From Spirochaetaceae bacterium (GTDB lineage Bacteria > Spirochaetota > Spirochaetia > Treponematales > Rectinemataceae): 46,093 bases of DNA. Of this stretch, positions 31,341 through 41,283 are shown piece after piece; within the stretch, counting starts at the first letter, position 1; every line of letters begins with the position of its first letter. Location: assembly GCA_025355995.1 (NCBI GenBank), contig JANXYQ010000091.1:1-46093 (forward strand), in the 5' to 3' direction. The position numbers and the translations under genes were made by a program. Under the pieces are notes generated by a model. That model was not told where the DNA came from. It worked only from the letters and a program-made list of their open reading frames with translations, and did not search any database.

Positions 31341-31823
31341 TTACAGGTTGTCGTAGGCACGCTCGGCGTCCCTGCTCTTGACCAGAAGGACCGAGCAGGG
31401 GGCGAGATTCGCGATTTCGCGATTCGCCTCGATGATTATATCCCGAAAATCGCCGTTGTGCTCCCACCCCCCGAGAAGTATGCAGTCCGCCCCGGTTTCC
31501 TCGGCCACGAGCACGACCTCGCCCGCGATCGAGCCCTTGAGGAGCCTGGTCGAGACGACGGCGCCCTTGGTCCGCGCCAGCTCCTCGACGAGGGCGAGTC
31601 GCCGCCTCCCCGTCTCCTCGAGGCTCCGCTCGTATTCCTCGCTCTCCTCGTCGATGAAGATTCGGCTCCTGGATAAATGCCGGATGGCGGCCGTGTCGAC
31701 GGCGTATACGGCGAGCACCTCTGTACCGAAAAGCTTGGCCAAGGCTATCGCGTACTTGACCGGGGCGGAGGAGGAATACAGGCCCTCGGCCAGGACGACT
31801 ACCTTGGAAAGCAGTCCCCTCAT
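31341..31823 (-). CDS. Universal stress protein (UspA family)
   Basis: 160 residues. The first strand SKVVVLAEGLYSSSAPVKYAI, the middle TRLLKGSIAGEVVLVAEETGAD and the ATP-binding-type tail LLGGWEHNGDFRDIIIEANREIANLAPCSVLLV fit the Usp fold. The ATP motif Gx2Gx9G(S/T) is altered, with polar/acidic residues in place of the second glycine group, so nucleotide binding is uncertain. The ATG at 31823 overlaps the TGA of atpD, so it is translated together with the ATPase stalk gene. A role in regulating the enzyme is possible but only inferred from position. Confidence 0.8.
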   Translation of the reverse strand: MRGLLSKVVVLAEGLYSSSAPVKYAIALAKLFGTEVLAVYAVDTAAIRHLSRSRIFIDEESEEYERSLEETGRRRLALVEELARTKGAVVSTRLLKGSIAGEVVLVAEETGADCILLGGWEHNGDFRDIIIEANREIANLAPCSVLLVKSRDAERAYDNL

Positions 31824-32452
31824 CGGCCGGCCTCCCTCTCCTTCCTGGCCTTTAGGCGCTTGGTCGAGAAAACGGCCTCGCGCTCCCTCTCCTCCAGGCT
31901 GTCCTCGATGAAGGTCTTTATCGCCTTGGACTCCGGTATGACCATCTTCTCCAGGGCGTTGACCCGCCTCTGGGTCTTGCGGACCTCCTTGGCGAGCCGC
32001 CACACGATGGCCCGCAGCCCGGCCATCGAGGCCACGAGCCCGAGCAGCGCAGAGAACTCCGCCACGGTCTCGTCCGAGTCCGCGAAGGAGTTCATGAAGG
32101 AGGATTGCAGGCGCCGCTCCGGCGCGACCGCCTCCAAGGCGGGCATGGAGATGCCCGTGACCTGCACCCTCCTCTCCCTCGCCTGGAACTCGGCCCTGAC
32201 GCCCGAGGCGAGGTCGCGGGCGTTGTCGCGTCCCGCGGCGAGGAGCATCCTCCGGAGCACAGGGTAGGCGGCGTCCGCCCGCCTCCGCATCTCGCGCTCG
32301 AGCACCCGCGCCTCGTTTATGCGCTTCATCAGCTCGAGCATGAGTATCTCGCGTTTTTGCTCGAGGAGGTCGTAGCCCTCCTCCGCGAGGGCGAGCCTCT
32401 CCTTCTCGCGGAGGAGGTTCGACTTAGTCGGGGCGACGTTCTGCGCCGGCAT
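31820..32452 (-). CDS. atpD: V/A-type ATPase subunit D (central stalk)
   Basis: 210 residues, mostly two long antiparallel helices. The N-terminus [31 protein letters not shown] and the C-terminal [19 protein letters not shown] are diagnostic of subunit D, the rotor shaft that links catalytic A3B3 turnover to the membrane ring. The start at 32452 overlaps the end of atpB by 29 bases. It overlaps the universal stress gene by four bases at its end. Confidence 0.94.
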   Translation of the reverse strand: MPAQNVAPTKSNLLREKERLALAEEGYDLLEQKREILMLELMKRINEARVLEREMRRRADAAYPVLRRMLLAAGRDNARDLASGVRAEFQARERRVQVTGISMPALEAVAPERRLQSSFMNSFADSDETVAEFSALLGLVASMAGLRAIVWRLAKEVRKTQRRVNALEKMVIPESKAIKTFIEDSLEEREREAVFSTKRLKARKEREAGR

Positions 32453-33851
32453 CGCCGTCCTCCTTCGGCAGGTACTTCTCGATCATCGCGCGCGACGCGC
32501 GCACGAGCTCCTCCGTGGGCAGGACGGCGAGAAGCCTCCAGCCGAGGTCGAGCGTCCGCCCTATGCTCCTGTCATCGTCCTCTCCCTGGGAGACGAATTC
32601 GGACTCGAAGCGCTCGCCGAAGCGGAGGTATTTCTTGTCCAGGGGTGCGAGCTCCTCCTCTCCGATGATCGCGGCGAGGTTGCGCACGCTCTTCGTCCGC
32701 GCGTAGGCCGCGAAGAGCTGGCTGGAGACTTCCTTGTGGTCGTCGCGCGTCATGCCCTCGCCGATGCCGTCCTTCATCAGCCGTGAGAGCGAGGGAAGCA
32801 CGGCTATCGAGGGGTAGGCTCCCCGCTGGAAGAGCTCGCGGTCGAGCACTATCTGCCCCTCGGTTATATAGCCGGTCAGGTCCGGGATGGGATTGGAGAT
32901 GTCGTCGTTGGGCATGGAGAGGATCGGTATCTGCGTAATGGATCCCGCCGAGCCCTCGATGCGTCCCGCGCGCTCGTAGAGCGAGGCCAGGTCCGAGTAG
33001 AGGTAGCCCGGATATCCCTTGCGCGAGGGCACCTCGCCGCGGGAGGCGGAAACCTCGCGCAAGGCTTCGCAGTAATTGGTCATGTCGGTCAGCACGACGA
33101 GGACGTGCATTCCCATGTCGTAGGCGAGGTACTCGGCGGCGGTGAGGGCGCAGCGCGGGGTCACGAGGCGCTCGATCGTCGGGCTGTCCGCCAGGGACTG
33201 GAACATGACGACCCGCGACAGCACGCCGGAGCGCTCGAAGGAATCGACGAAGAAGCGCGCGACGTCGTACTTGATGCCCATGCCGGCGAACACGATCGCG
33301 AAGGACTCGTCGGCCCCTTCGCGAGCGCCGGAGGAGAGTATCTTCGCCTGCCGCACTATCTGGGCGGCCAGCCTGTTATGCGGGAGGCCGTTGCCGGAGA
33401 AGATGGGCAGCTTCTGCCCCCTGATCAGCGTGTTCATCCCGTCTATGGCCGATACTCCCGTCTGGATGAAGTCCCTGGGGTAGACTCGGGCGGAGGGATT
33501 GATGGGCGAGCCGTTCACGTCGCGCTTGTCGGAGGAGAGTATCTCGGGATAGCCGTCCGAAGGCCGCCCGAGTCCGTCGAAGACGCGGCCGAGGAGGTCC
33601 GGACCGACCCTCAGCTCCAGCGGCCCGCCCAGGAGCTCGATCCGCGTCTCGTCCAGGGAGAGGCCCGTATTGGTCGTAAATAGCTGGACGGCGATGGCGG
33701 AATCGGAGCTGTCCACTACTTTCCCCATCCTCCGCGCCCCGTCCCGGCCGTACACCGCGACGAGCTCGCCGTAGCCGGCGGTCTCGCGCCTGCGCGCGAT
33801 AATGATCGGCCCCTCGGCGCGCTCGAGCCCGCGATGCTCGAGTCCCCTCAT
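32424..33851 (-). CDS. atpB: V/A-type ATPase subunit B (non-catalytic)
   Basis: 475 residues. The N-terminal beta-barrel region includes [18 protein letters not shown]; the middle has [34 protein letters not shown], where a true P-loop is replaced, as expected of the regulatory B subunit. [10 protein letters not shown] near the C-terminus is typical. It alternates with subunit A in the soluble head. The ATG at 33851 overlaps the TGA of atpA (ATGA). Confidence 0.96.
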   Translation of the reverse strand: MRGLEHRGLERAEGPIIIARRRETAGYGELVAVYGRDGARRMGKVVDSSDSAIAVQLFTTNTGLSLDETRIELLGGPLELRVGPDLLGRVFDGLGRPSDGYPEILSSDKRDVNGSPINPSARVYPRDFIQTGVSAIDGMNTLIRGQKLPIFSGNGLPHNRLAAQIVRQAKILSSGAREGADESFAIVFAGMGIKYDVARFFVDSFERSGVLSRVVMFQSLADSPTIERLVTPRCALTAAEYLAYDMGMHVLVVLTDMTNYCEALREVSASRGEVPSRKGYPGYLYSDLASLYERAGRIEGSAGSITQIPILSMPNDDISNPIPDLTGYITEGQIVLDRELFQRGAYPSIAVLPSLSRLMKDGIGEGMTRDDHKEVSSQLFAAYARTKSVRNLAAIIGEEELAPLDKKYLRFGERFESEFVSQGEDDDRSIGRTLDLGWRLLAVLPTEELVRASRAMIEKYLPKEDGDAGAERRPD

Positions 33852-35641
33852 GTCGCCTCCTCTCGCGAGTATACGCGGGCGAGGCCGTCGAAGGCGGCTG
33901 CCATCTCGCGCTCTGCCGCCCTGATCTCCTCGATCCTGTCGTTGGCCACCTCGCTTTTCAGGCGGGATAGGCGCTCTCGCGCGGGCATGGCGACGATCTC
34001 CGTCAGCGGCACGCCCGCCTTAATCGCCTCCTCGGCCCTGCGATGGAATTCCATGATCGTGTGCAATATCAGGATCTGCTTTTCGGGCACGCAATACTTG
34101 TCCACATCGTCGAAGGAGCTCTGCTGGAGGAAGCCGTTCTTGACCATCTCCGCGGTAACGAGTATGAGGCGCTGCTCGTCTGGCAGCGCGTCCGGCCCGA
34201 TGAGCCTGACTATCTGCTCAAGCCTCTGCTCGCGCTTCATGAGGTCGAGGGCCTGGGCCCGAAGGTCCTTCCACGCGGGATCCTTGCGGTCCCACCATTC
34301 CCTCAACTCCTCCGCGTACTCCGAGTAGGAGTCGATCCACGAGATCGCCGGGTAATGCCGAGCGTTCGCCAAGTCGCGGTCCAGCGCCCAGAAGCAGCGG
34401 ATGAAGCGCTTCGTATGCTGGGTCACCGGCTCCGAGAAATCGCCGCCCGGAGGGGAGACGGCTCCGATTATCGAGATCGAGCCGCTCCGGCCGCCGAGGG
34501 TCTCCACGCGCCCGCCGCGCTCGTAGAACTCCGCGAGCCTTGTGGGCAGGTACGCAGGGAAGCCCTCCTCCGCCGGCATCTCCTCGAGCCGGCCCGAGAG
34601 CTCCCGAAGGGCTTCCGCCCATCGCGAGGTCGAGTCCGCCATCACGGCGACGTCGTAGCCCATGTCGCGGTAATACTCGGCGAGGGTGATCCCGGTATAT
34701 ATGGATACCTCGCGCGCCGCCACGGGCATGTTGGAGGTGTTGGCGATGAGGATGGTACGCTCCATGATAGAGCGGCCGGTCCTGGGATCGACGAGCTTGG
34801 GGAATTCGGTGAGTACGTCGGTCATCTCGTTGCCGCGCTCGCCGCAGCCGACATAGACGATGATGTCCGCGTCGCAGAATTTGGCGATCGCGTGCTGCGC
34901 CATGGTCTTGCCGGTGCCGAAGCCCCCGGGTATGGCCGCGCAGCCTCCCTTGGAAAGGGGGAAGAGGAGGTCGATCACCCGCAGGCCCGTCATCAGGGGC
35001 TCATTGGGCGGAAGCCTTTTGCGCGAGGGCCTGGCTCGCCGAGCCGGCCACTCCTGCGCCAGGGTCAGCGACTCCCCCGCCTCGGTCTCGAGCACGGTAT
35101 CGCGCAAGGTGTATTCCCCCGCAGGCACGGACCTGGAGACCTTGCATGGGACGGTACCTGGGGGAGCGATCACGCGATGCTCGACGAGCTCGGTCTCGCG
35201 CACCCTTCCGACGAGCGTCCCGGGCCCTATTTCGTCCCCGGGCCCGAGGGCCGGAGCGAAGGCCCACATCCTGTCGAGCGGAAGCCTCTCGCCTCGCACG
35301 CCGGCGCGGATGAAGGAGCCGGAGCTCTCCTTCAGGCGCTCGAGGGGCCTCTGGATGCCGTCGTATATCGTGCCGATGAGCCCGGGCCCAAGGCTGAGGG
35401 AGAGGGGCTTGCCGAGGGATAGGACGCTCTCGCCCGGCCTCATGCCCGTGTTCTCCTCGTAGACTTGAATGGTTGCCCCGCCGCCGTCGACGCGGATGAT
35501 CTCGCCGGCGAGCCTGGCTTCGCCGACCTCGGCGACGTCGAAGAGCCCGGCGCCGCCCAGGCCCTCGGCCAGGACCACCGGTCCGGAAACGCGCGTTATG
35601 CGGCCCCTGATGACCTCGGGGGGGCTCGGGCGAGCGCTCAT
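33848..35641 (-). CDS. atpA: V/A-type ATPase catalytic subunit A
   Basis: 597 residues, normal length. The Walker A loop GGFGTGKT is at 239-246, preceded by the family's non-homologous region (about 110-200). [19 protein letters not shown], a signature of A subunits, follows, then [24 protein letters not shown]. Hydrolyses or makes ATP in the cytoplasmic head. The ATG at 35641 overlaps the stop of atpE by four bases. Seven of the nine subunit genes overlap or touch their neighbours, so the operon is tightly coupled in translation. Confidence 0.97.
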   Translation of the reverse strand: MSARPSPPEVIRGRITRVSGPVVLAEGLGGAGLFDVAEVGEARLAGEIIRVDGGGATIQVYEENTGMRPGESVLSLGKPLSLSLGPGLIGTIYDGIQRPLERLKESSGSFIRAGVRGERLPLDRMWAFAPALGPGDEIGPGTLVGRVRETELVEHRVIAPPGTVPCKVSRSVPAGEYTLRDTVLETEAGESLTLAQEWPARRARPSRKRLPPNEPLMTGLRVIDLLFPLSKGGCAAIPGGFGTGKTMAQHAIAKFCDADIIVYVGCGERGNEMTDVLTEFPKLVDPRTGRSIMERTILIANTSNMPVAAREVSIYTGITLAEYYRDMGYDVAVMADSTSRWAEALRELSGRLEEMPAEEGFPAYLPTRLAEFYERGGRVETLGGRSGSISIIGAVSPPGGDFSEPVTQHTKRFIRCFWALDRDLANARHYPAISWIDSYSEYAEELREWWDRKDPAWKDLRAQALDLMKREQRLEQIVRLIGPDALPDEQRLILVTAEMVKNGFLQQSSFDDVDKYCVPEKQILILHTIMEFHRRAEEAIKAGVPLTEIVAMPARERLSRLKSEVANDRIEEIRAAEREMAAAFDGLARVYSREEAT

Positions 35642-36246
35642 AGTCGCCTCGCCTCTGCGCAGAGCGCCTGAGAGAGCTCACTGCGATGCCTATCGAGGAG
35701 CCTCTCCTCCACGAGATCCATCGTCGCCCGGAGTACTAGACTCCCCTCGCCATCGCGTGCGACCAAGCCCCGCGCTGGCAGGGTTTCGTCCTGGACCACT
35801 TCCACCGATGCGGCAGAGGCGAGGATTCGTCCCGCTATCGCCCGAGCCGCCCCCTCGGATAGCCCCCTTCGCCCGAGGATGACGTCCTTGGCCGCGAGGA
35901 AGGCGGCACCGCGCGCCAGCATTCCCTCGGCGAGCCGGGCGACGCTCGCCTCTCCCAGGCCGTCGAGATATGAGCGGAGGCTCTCGCTCAGCCGTTTGTC
36001 GACGAAGACCGTCCGCATCCTTGTCCGCTCAAGGGGAAACCGGGCCATCGTCTCCATGCGGAAGCGCCGGGAACGGGCCTCGCTTGCCCTCATTATCTCC
36101 TCCACCACAGATACGGCCTTCGCCTCGATCGCGGCGACGGTTCGCGCCGACTCCTCGGCGCATTCCACGAGCAGGCGCGCCGCCTTCTTGCGGGCGTCCT
36201 CCAGTATCTCGACCCGGATTGCATCAGCGCCTACGATCTCTTCCAT
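35638..36246 (-). CDS. atpE: V/A-type ATPase subunit E (peripheral stalk)
   Basis: 202 residues. The N-terminal half is a long charged helix ([22 protein letters not shown] onward) that pairs with subunit G. The C-terminal globular part (about 110-202) holds the head contact, with [20 protein letters not shown] and [22 protein letters not shown]. Sequence conservation is low, as usual in this family, and position in the operon supports the call. It starts nine bases after the atpF stop. Confidence 0.85.
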   Translation of the reverse strand: MEEIVGADAIRVEILEDARKKAARLLVECAEESARTVAAIEAKAVSVVEEIMRASEARSRRFRMETMARFPLERTRMRTVFVDKRLSESLRSYLDGLGEASVARLAEGMLARGAAFLAAKDVILGRRGLSEGAARAIAGRILASAASVEVVQDETLPARGLVARDGEGSLVLRATMDLVEERLLDRHRSELSQALCAEARRL

Positions 36247-36255
36247 GGATGCTCC

Positions 36256-36597
36256 CTAGATGCCCACGCCTACCGCCTCGCGGACCGCGTCCTCGAGGCT
36301 CTTGCGGCCCGCCTTGGCCGGTCCCCGCGAGGGGATCTCCACGATGAGGGGAAAGCCGCCGCCCAGCTGCCACTCCATCGCCTCGGCCGAGACCAGGTCC
36401 GCGACCTCCTCGGTGAGGATAAGCACCTTGGCGGCTATGCCCCGGTAGGCGCGGCCGGAGGGATCCGCCCCGGTACCCGTCGCGTAACGGAAGGCGTCGA
36501 CCGCTTCCTCCCTATTCGACGCGGCTCGGCCCTCGACGCCGACCATGCGGAAGGCGAGCGCGATCTCCTCCTCCGCGACCACGAAAAAATCGGCCAT
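36256..36597 (-). CDS. atpF: V/A-type ATPase subunit F
   Basis: 113 residues. Small alpha/beta protein of the central stalk. MADFFVVAEEEIALAFRMVG and ILTEEVADLVSAEA are the usual F-subunit strands and helix, and PLIVEIPS is typical of the third strand. Placed between the proteolipid and E subunit genes. The start follows the TAG of atpK by one base. Confidence 0.9.
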   Translation of the reverse strand: MADFFVVAEEEIALAFRMVGVEGRAASNREEAVDAFRYATGTGADPSGRAYRGIAAKVLILTEEVADLVSAEAMEWQLGGGFPLIVEIPSRGPAKAGRKSLEDAVREAVGVGI

Positions 36598-36598
36598 G

Positions 36599-36910
36599 CT
36601 AGAGCATCAGGATGAGCAGGGCGACGAGGAAGCCCCAGAGACAGATGCCCTCGGCGAGGCCCAGGTACGGGATCGCCTTGCCCGAGAGGCTGGGATCCTC
36701 GGCCATCGCACCCATGGCCGCGGCGCCGACCTTGCCTACGGCTATGCCTCCGCCTATGCAGGCGACGCTCACGGAGAAGGCGGCACTCAGGTACCTCCAG
36801 GCGGCGAGCGGCACGCCGGCCGACGAGGCGGCCTGCGCAGACTCCTGGGAGAAAGCGGACAGGACGAGCCCGGCTAGGAAGAGATAGACCGCGATGGCGC
36901 GTTTACTCAT
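36599..36910 (-). CDS. atpK: V/A-type ATPase proteolipid subunit K (c-ring)
   Basis: 103 residues. An N-terminal hydrophobic segment resembling a signal peptide (about 5-27, ending AQA) is followed by a two-helix hairpin, helix one about 40-68 (SVACIGGGIAVGKVGAAAMGAM) and helix two about 78-102. The ion-binding Glu87 lies in LGLAEGICLWGF. This is the short, 2-helix kind of c subunit with a leader, similar to the Thermus type rather than the duplicated 16-kDa NtpK of Enterococcus. Whether H+ or Na+ is used cannot be told from what I can see. The ATG overlaps the atpI stop; AGGAG is upstream. Confidence 0.93.
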   Translation of the reverse strand: MSKRAIAVYLFLAGLVLSAFSQESAQAASSAGVPLAAWRYLSAAFSVSVACIGGGIAVGKVGAAAMGAMAEDPSLSGKAIPYLGLAEGICLWGFLVALLILML

Positions 36911-38994
36911 GGCTGCTCCTTTCGAAACTGGAATTTAAAGGGAAGGAAGGGGCTTCCCGTTATCGTCAGGAATTTAGAGAGGAATTCGTAGTACTGGAGC
37001 CTTACGATCTGGATGGCGACGATGAGGCCCTCGAGGAAGACGATGATGGCGTTCCCGGCCAGGACGATAAGGATCTGCCCGACGAAGCCGGCGGGAGAAC
37101 GCTGCCTGACCAGGTCGCCCATCGTGAAGACGATGAAGGAGAGGACCGCGTGCGAGAGCGCGAAGGCCCCGACTCGGAGGAAGCTCAGGGAAGTCGAGAG
37201 GAAATAGGAGAGGGCCTCGAGCACGGCGACGAAACCCTTCACCGTTTCCGCGATCGCGCCGTCCCCTCGCTTCGCGCTTTCGAGCTCGGCGTCGCTTTCG
37301 CGCTCGGCCCCGCGCCCGTAGCGCTTTTCCGCGAGCGCGGAGAACGGTCCCTCGAGCATCAGGGCGAGCAGGGGAAGGCCGAGGCCCACGGCGTCGAACC
37401 AGGCCGGCCGCGAGCCCAGGAAGGCGCGGACGCCCATTCCTGCCGCCCACCAGAAAAACAGGGCGCCCGCGAGGCCGGTCTTCGCGAAGATCGCCTCGCC
37501 CGGCCTCCCGGCGCGAAGCCTGTCGACGATGTTGATTACGAGCCCCGTCGAATTGACTATCACTCCGAGGGCGAGGGTGAAGCCGAAGAAGACGAGGATC
37601 TTCCCCGAGCCTCCCTGGGGCATGAGCGAGAGGAAGCGATCGACGGGAGCGCCGAATAGCGCAGAGCTCACTACACGCGTGAGGGGAACGAGGGCGCTTT
37701 CGAAGGTAAAGCAAGAACCCGAGAGGAAGCCCATGAGCATCGAGCCGGCGCCGCAGGCGATGCCTATCGGGGTGAAGGCCCGCCATTTCAGGAAGGAGGG
37801 TAACAACCCCAAGTATAGCGCCAGGGCCGAGGCGAAAATGAGGAAGCCCTGTCCGAGGTCGCCGAACATTATAGAGAAGAACAGTACGTAGGAAACGCAC
37901 ACGAAGGGCGTGGGATCGACGCTGCCGTATTGCGGCGTCCCGAAGGAGAGGACCATCCGCTCGAAGCTCGAAACGAAGGGCCGCCGCTTGAGGAGGACGG
38001 GCACCTCCTCCGCGCCCCTTCGCACGCTCTCGAGCTCCTCGGGCGCGAAGGACCTTAAGGCCACCCGTCCGGCCGTCCGCTCGGCTATCGATCGGGCCAG
38101 GCGTCCTACCTCGTCCCTGGGCGCCCAGCCCTCGAGGCGATAGGCTTGGGCGGAGGACTCGAGGGACAGCCTCGCCTCTTCCACGGACGAGGCGACCGCG
38201 AAGGACGCGGCGAGCCGACCCCAGGGAAGGGACAATTCCTCGCGCAGGCCGGCCCGCTCGCGCTCTATCGCCGTCCTTTCCGCGTCGAGCTCGGCGAGGC
38301 CGCGCTCCAGGGCAGCCGGCAGCTCCGGCGGAACCCCCTGGAAATCCTGGGAGAACTGCCTCGGCGAGAAGCCAGCCCTCGAGAGCTCGGTATCCAGGGC
38401 GAAGCGGCCCTTGCGCGAGGCGACGGCCACTATATCGCCCTTCTTGCCCACGGCCTCGACGATAGCCCTCTCCCCGAGGGCGCTCCTGATCGCCGGCAGC
38501 ACCTCGGGGTCGACTCGCCCGATACGGACCGTCATATAGGACAGCCGATCGAGCTCGCGGAAAGGCAGGGTAAGGCCGGCAAATACGCTCGCCTCCTCGA
38601 GCCCTTCCCGAGCCTTGGCCGCGCGCTCGGCGTTGGACCTGGATGCGTCGTCGATGGCCCGCGCCCTCGCGAGCATAGCCGCAAGGGCGGCCTCTTCCTC
38701 GGGCCCGGGGAGGCGCGTCCCCTCGGGGATGCTCTCCGGATACCCCAGGTCCAGGGACAGCCTGAGCTCCTCGAGGGCGTCGAGGCTCGGCCTATAGCGA
38801 GAGGCTCCGCCCTCCTCCTCGGGCGTAGCCGGAGAGTTCGCCGATGGACTCGCCGCCGCGTTCGCCCCCGCGCCTGCGGCCGTGCCGGGCGTCGCGATCT
38901 GGAAGCAGCCCGCATGGCCCAGGCGCTCGAGCACCGCGTTCATGTCCCGCTTGAGCGCGATGAGCTCTAGCTTCCGCATCGGGACGGTGCTCAC
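36907..38994 (-). CDS. atpI: V/A-type ATPase subunit I (membrane stator subunit a)
   Basis: 695 residues. The N-terminal cytoplasmic half (about 1-350) is alpha-rich with coiled regions. The C-terminal half has seven to eight membrane helices, starting near FVCVSYVLFFSIMFGDLGQGF. The essential stator Arg lies in SLSFLRVGAFALSHA, opposite the ring Glu. A linker rich in Ala, Pro and Ser at about residues 41-60 is unusual and may be a lineage-specific insert. The GTG at 38994 overlaps the atpC stop (GTGA); an ATG five codons downstream (38979) is also possible. Confidence 0.95.
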   Translation of the reverse strand: MSTVPMRKLELIALKRDMNAVLERLGHAGCFQIATPGTAAGAGANAAASPSANSPATPEEEGGASRYRPSLDALEELRLSLDLGYPESIPEGTRLPGPEEEAALAAMLARARAIDDASRSNAERAAKAREGLEEASVFAGLTLPFRELDRLSYMTVRIGRVDPEVLPAIRSALGERAIVEAVGKKGDIVAVASRKGRFALDTELSRAGFSPRQFSQDFQGVPPELPAALERGLAELDAERTAIERERAGLREELSLPWGRLAASFAVASSVEEARLSLESSAQAYRLEGWAPRDEVGRLARSIAERTAGRVALRSFAPEELESVRRGAEEVPVLLKRRPFVSSFERMVLSFGTPQYGSVDPTPFVCVSYVLFFSIMFGDLGQGFLIFASALALYLGLLPSFLKWRAFTPIGIACGAGSMLMGFLSGSCFTFESALVPLTRVVSSALFGAPVDRFLSLMPQGGSGKILVFFGFTLALGVIVNSTGLVINIVDRLRAGRPGEAIFAKTGLAGALFFWWAAGMGVRAFLGSRPAWFDAVGLGLPLLALMLEGPFSALAEKRYGRGAERESDAELESAKRGDGAIAETVKGFVAVLEALSYFLSTSLSFLRVGAFALSHAVLSFIVFTMGDLVRQRSPAGFVGQILIVLAGNAIIVFLEGLIVAIQIVRLQYYEFLSKFLTITGSPFLPFKFQFRKEQP

Positions 38995-40004
38995 GGGCGG
39001 CCTCCCGTGGTCCTGGCGGCGAAGGCCATCATCTCGGCCGCGGGAGCCTCGAGCTTGATGCCTTCGATGATTCCGTGGATGGCGGTAGTCTCGAACTCCT
39101 TGATTCTGAAATAGCAGTAGAGCGGGACATAGCTATCGAGCTCGAAATGGAGCCGGTGATAGAGCCTTTGAAAAAGGAAGTCATGAGCGGCAGCCTCGAA
39201 GCCGCGCACGTCGAAATACCATTCGCCACCGTCCTCCCTCCGAGCGTCGGGGATGAGCCGCTCCCATTTCCAGAGCGCCCATTCCGAGCGCGCATCCGCC
39301 CTTCGGCCGATGGCCCGGAGGGTCTGCGATACCGCGTCGACGCCCTTGAGCCGGATGAGGAGGGGCTCGATCTCGTCGGCGCCCATCGAGTAATAACGCT
39401 TGAGCCTGAGACCCCAGAGCAGGTTCTGGAGCTCCGCTTCGAGCCTGAGCAGGTAGGGAATGGAGCCGGCGAGGCCGGCCGGGAGCTCCCGGAGGGCCGC
39501 CCATAACTCCGTGTAATACTGGCGATCCAGGCGGTTCTTGACCGCGGGGAGATCCTCGAGGCCCGCCTCGACCACCCATCCGTATCGTCCGTCCTTCAGC
39601 ATCGCCTCGAGATCGGGGTAGGCCGAGGCGTGGAAGCCCGGCTCGAGCTCCGGATCGCCGGTTCCGGGCGCCTCGGTAGAGCGATCCGCGACCGCGGCGA
39701 GGACGTTTTTCAGGTAGGCGAACTCCCACCTTCGCGTCAAGGACTCGAAGAAGGGCACGGCCCGGATCAGGGAGCCGGCGATGCCGCGCAGGGCCTTCAC
39801 CGCCCGCGCCCGGACGGCAAGCTCGGCCGCGGTCGCGAGCTCAGCCTCGGGCAGGGCCGGGGGCGGCTCGCCGAAAATCGACCTCCAGGCCTCGCCCACG
39901 CGGGAGCTCATAGCCAAAGCGGCGGTACGTTCTCCTAGATAGCTTCGAGCGAGCGATCCGCAAACCCTCGCGTAGGCGTACGCGCCCTCGAAGCCGTCGG
40001 GCAT
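38991..40004 (-). CDS. atpC: V/A-type ATPase subunit C (V0 d/AC39 type)
   Basis: 337 residues, all-helical. YAYARVCGSLARSYLG at the start, WEFAYLKNVLAAV in the first third and ELQNLLWGLRLKRYYSM further on are features of the funnel-shaped C subunit that joins the central stalk to the c-ring. The ATG directly follows the TAG of the preceding gene, and the end overlaps atpI. The place before I and K is not the common bacterial order (where C usually follows E). Confidence 0.9.
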   Translation of the reverse strand: MPDGFEGAYAYARVCGSLARSYLGERTAALAMSSRVGEAWRSIFGEPPPALPEAELATAAELAVRARAVKALRGIAGSLIRAVPFFESLTRRWEFAYLKNVLAAVADRSTEAPGTGDPELEPGFHASAYPDLEAMLKDGRYGWVVEAGLEDLPAVKNRLDRQYYTELWAALRELPAGLAGSIPYLLRLEAELQNLLWGLRLKRYYSMGADEIEPLLIRLKGVDAVSQTLRAIGRRADARSEWALWKWERLIPDARREDGGEWYFDVRGFEAAAHDFLFQRLYHRLHFELDSYVPLYCYFRIKEFETTAIHGIIEGIKLEAPAAEMMAFAARTTGGRP

Positions 40005-40313
40005 CTAGCTGCCCTCCCCCAAAGCGGCCGCGCAGGCCGCCGCGAAGGCGTCCGCGTCGAGGCGAGAGGATTCGAGCTCATTTCGGTATGTCAGGGTCGC
40101 GGCCTCGTACTCCTCGCGGGCCGCCTTCTCGGACTGCTCGCGGGCCGTGACCGCCTTGGCGAGGGCCGCGTCGTAGGCCTCGGTGTAGTATTCCTGGGCC
40201 CGGGTCTTTGCCGCGTCGAGGCGCCTGCCCGCTTCCTCGCGGGCCTCGGACACCAGGGCTTCGGCCTCGCGCTCGACGTCGAAGAGCTTCTCCAGCAGAT
40301 CCTTCGAAGGCAT
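40005..40313 (-). CDS. V/A-type ATPase subunit G/H-like protein (peripheral stalk)
   Basis: 102 residues, almost entirely a charged helix likely to form a coiled coil (LLEKLFDVEREAEALVSEAR, then EEAGRRLDAAKTRAQEYYTEA). Identified from its helix pattern and from its place as first ATPase gene. In related operons a G/H subunit binds E to form the stator stalk. The ATG at 40313 has GGAG seven bases upstream. It lies 43 bases after ptsN. Confidence 0.82.
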   Translation of the reverse strand: MPSKDLLEKLFDVEREAEALVSEAREEAGRRLDAAKTRAQEYYTEAYDAALAKAVTAREQSEKAAREEYEAATLTYRNELESSRLDADAFAAACAAALGEGS

Positions 40314-40356
40314 GCCACGCTCCGATGCGGCGAGGTCCGCCGCCTCTCTCGCTAAG

Positions 40357-40842
40357 CTACCGCCCCGGGTTTAGGTCTACCAGCCTCGATTCGTAGTTCC
40401 TTATTATCGAGCTGGCTCGCTCGGGAGAATCCGATCGGAGGAGATCCGTGTAGAATTCCGGGTCGTCGAGCAAGACTGCGAGGCGCTTGAGCGCGGCAAG
40501 GTGGAGCTCGGAATCCTTGGGGGACGAAACAAGCATGAAGACGAGGTAGACGGGCTCGCCGTCCAGAGAAGAGTACTCGATGCCGCGCTTGGATATGCCG
40601 AGCGCCCCCGAGAGACCCGAAAGGCCTTCGGCCTTGCCATGGGGCAGGGCGATGCCCTTTTTTATCCCGGTGGACATCTTGTCCTCGCGATCCCGTACGG
40701 CCGCGAGGACGGAAGCTCTGGGGAAGTCTTTGCCGTCTTGCTTCGCGAGGAGGTCCACGAGTTCCTCGAAGAGCTCGTCCTTGTCCTCGCTCTCCAGCCC
40801 GATCTTGATGCTGGAGGCAGCGAATACGCGCTGAAGAAGCAT
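40357..40842 (-). CDS. ptsN: PTS IIA-like nitrogen regulatory protein (fructose/mannitol IIA family)
   Basis: 161 residues. The phosphorylatable His68 lies in KKGIALPHGKAEG, and the flanking STGIKKGIALPHGK and SSPKDSELHLAALKRLAVLL patterns fit the IIA-Ntr/fructose domain. No IIB or IIC domain is attached and no sugar PTS genes are nearby, so a regulatory role (PtsN-like) is likelier than transport. The ATG at 40842 has a strong AAGGAGGGG. It lies 30 bases after secG and 43 bases before the ATPase genes, in the same direction, so the three parts are probably one transcription unit. Confidence 0.87.
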   Translation of the reverse strand: MLLQRVFAASSIKIGLESEDKDELFEELVDLLAKQDGKDFPRASVLAAVRDREDKMSTGIKKGIALPHGKAEGLSGLSGALGISKRGIEYSSLDGEPVYLVFMLVSSPKDSELHLAALKRLAVLLDDPEFYTDLLRSDSPERASSIIRNYESRLVDLNPGR

Positions 40843-40872
40843 TCAGGCCCCTCCTTGCGCCCTAGCGAAGCG

Positions 40873-41283
40873 CTATTTTGTCCCCGTCGCGGGAACGGGA
40901 ACGGGAACGGGCTGGGCCGGAGGCTGCACCGCCCCGTCGGCGCCCTTTAGGGAGTCGGGCGCGGCCGATTGGGGCTTCGTATTCCACCAGTCGGTAGCGG
41001 TCGAATCCTTTGCCTGATTCTGCGCGGCGGCCTTCTCGACGTTTCCCAGCGAGGACTTGTTGATTATGGCCAGGGAGAAGGCGCACACGAAGAATATCGC
41101 GCCGAGGACGTAGGTGAAGCGCACCACGACGTTCGTGGAGCGGGACCCGAAGGCGCTGCTGCTGCCGCCCGCGAATACGCCGCCGAGGGAATCGGAGTCA
41201 GAGTCTTGAATTATCACCATCAGTATGAGGAGGAGGCAGGCGATCACGAAAAGCACGAGAAGGATGATACCGAGTATGCCCAT
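40873..41283 (-). CDS. secG: Preprotein translocase subunit SecG
   Basis: 136 residues. Two membrane helices (about 3-26 and 54-76) with the conserved linker containing GGVFAGGSSSAFGSRSTNVV, diagnostic of SecG, which supports SecYEG during protein export. A C-terminal extension of about 55 residues ends in a Pro-Val run (PVPVPVP), encoded by three copies of a GGGAAC hexamer (40891-40908 on the plus strand); the family is usually shorter. The ATG has GGAG upstream at spacing of nine bases. The 176-base gap to tpiA contains a stem-loop at 41308-41354. Confidence 0.92.
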   Translation of the reverse strand: MGILGIILLVLFVIACLLLILMVIIQDSDSDSLGGVFAGGSSSAFGSRSTNVVVRFTYVLGAIFFVCAFSLAIINKSSLGNVEKAAAQNQAKDSTATDWWNTKPQSAAPDSLKGADGAVQPPAQPVPVPVPATGTK

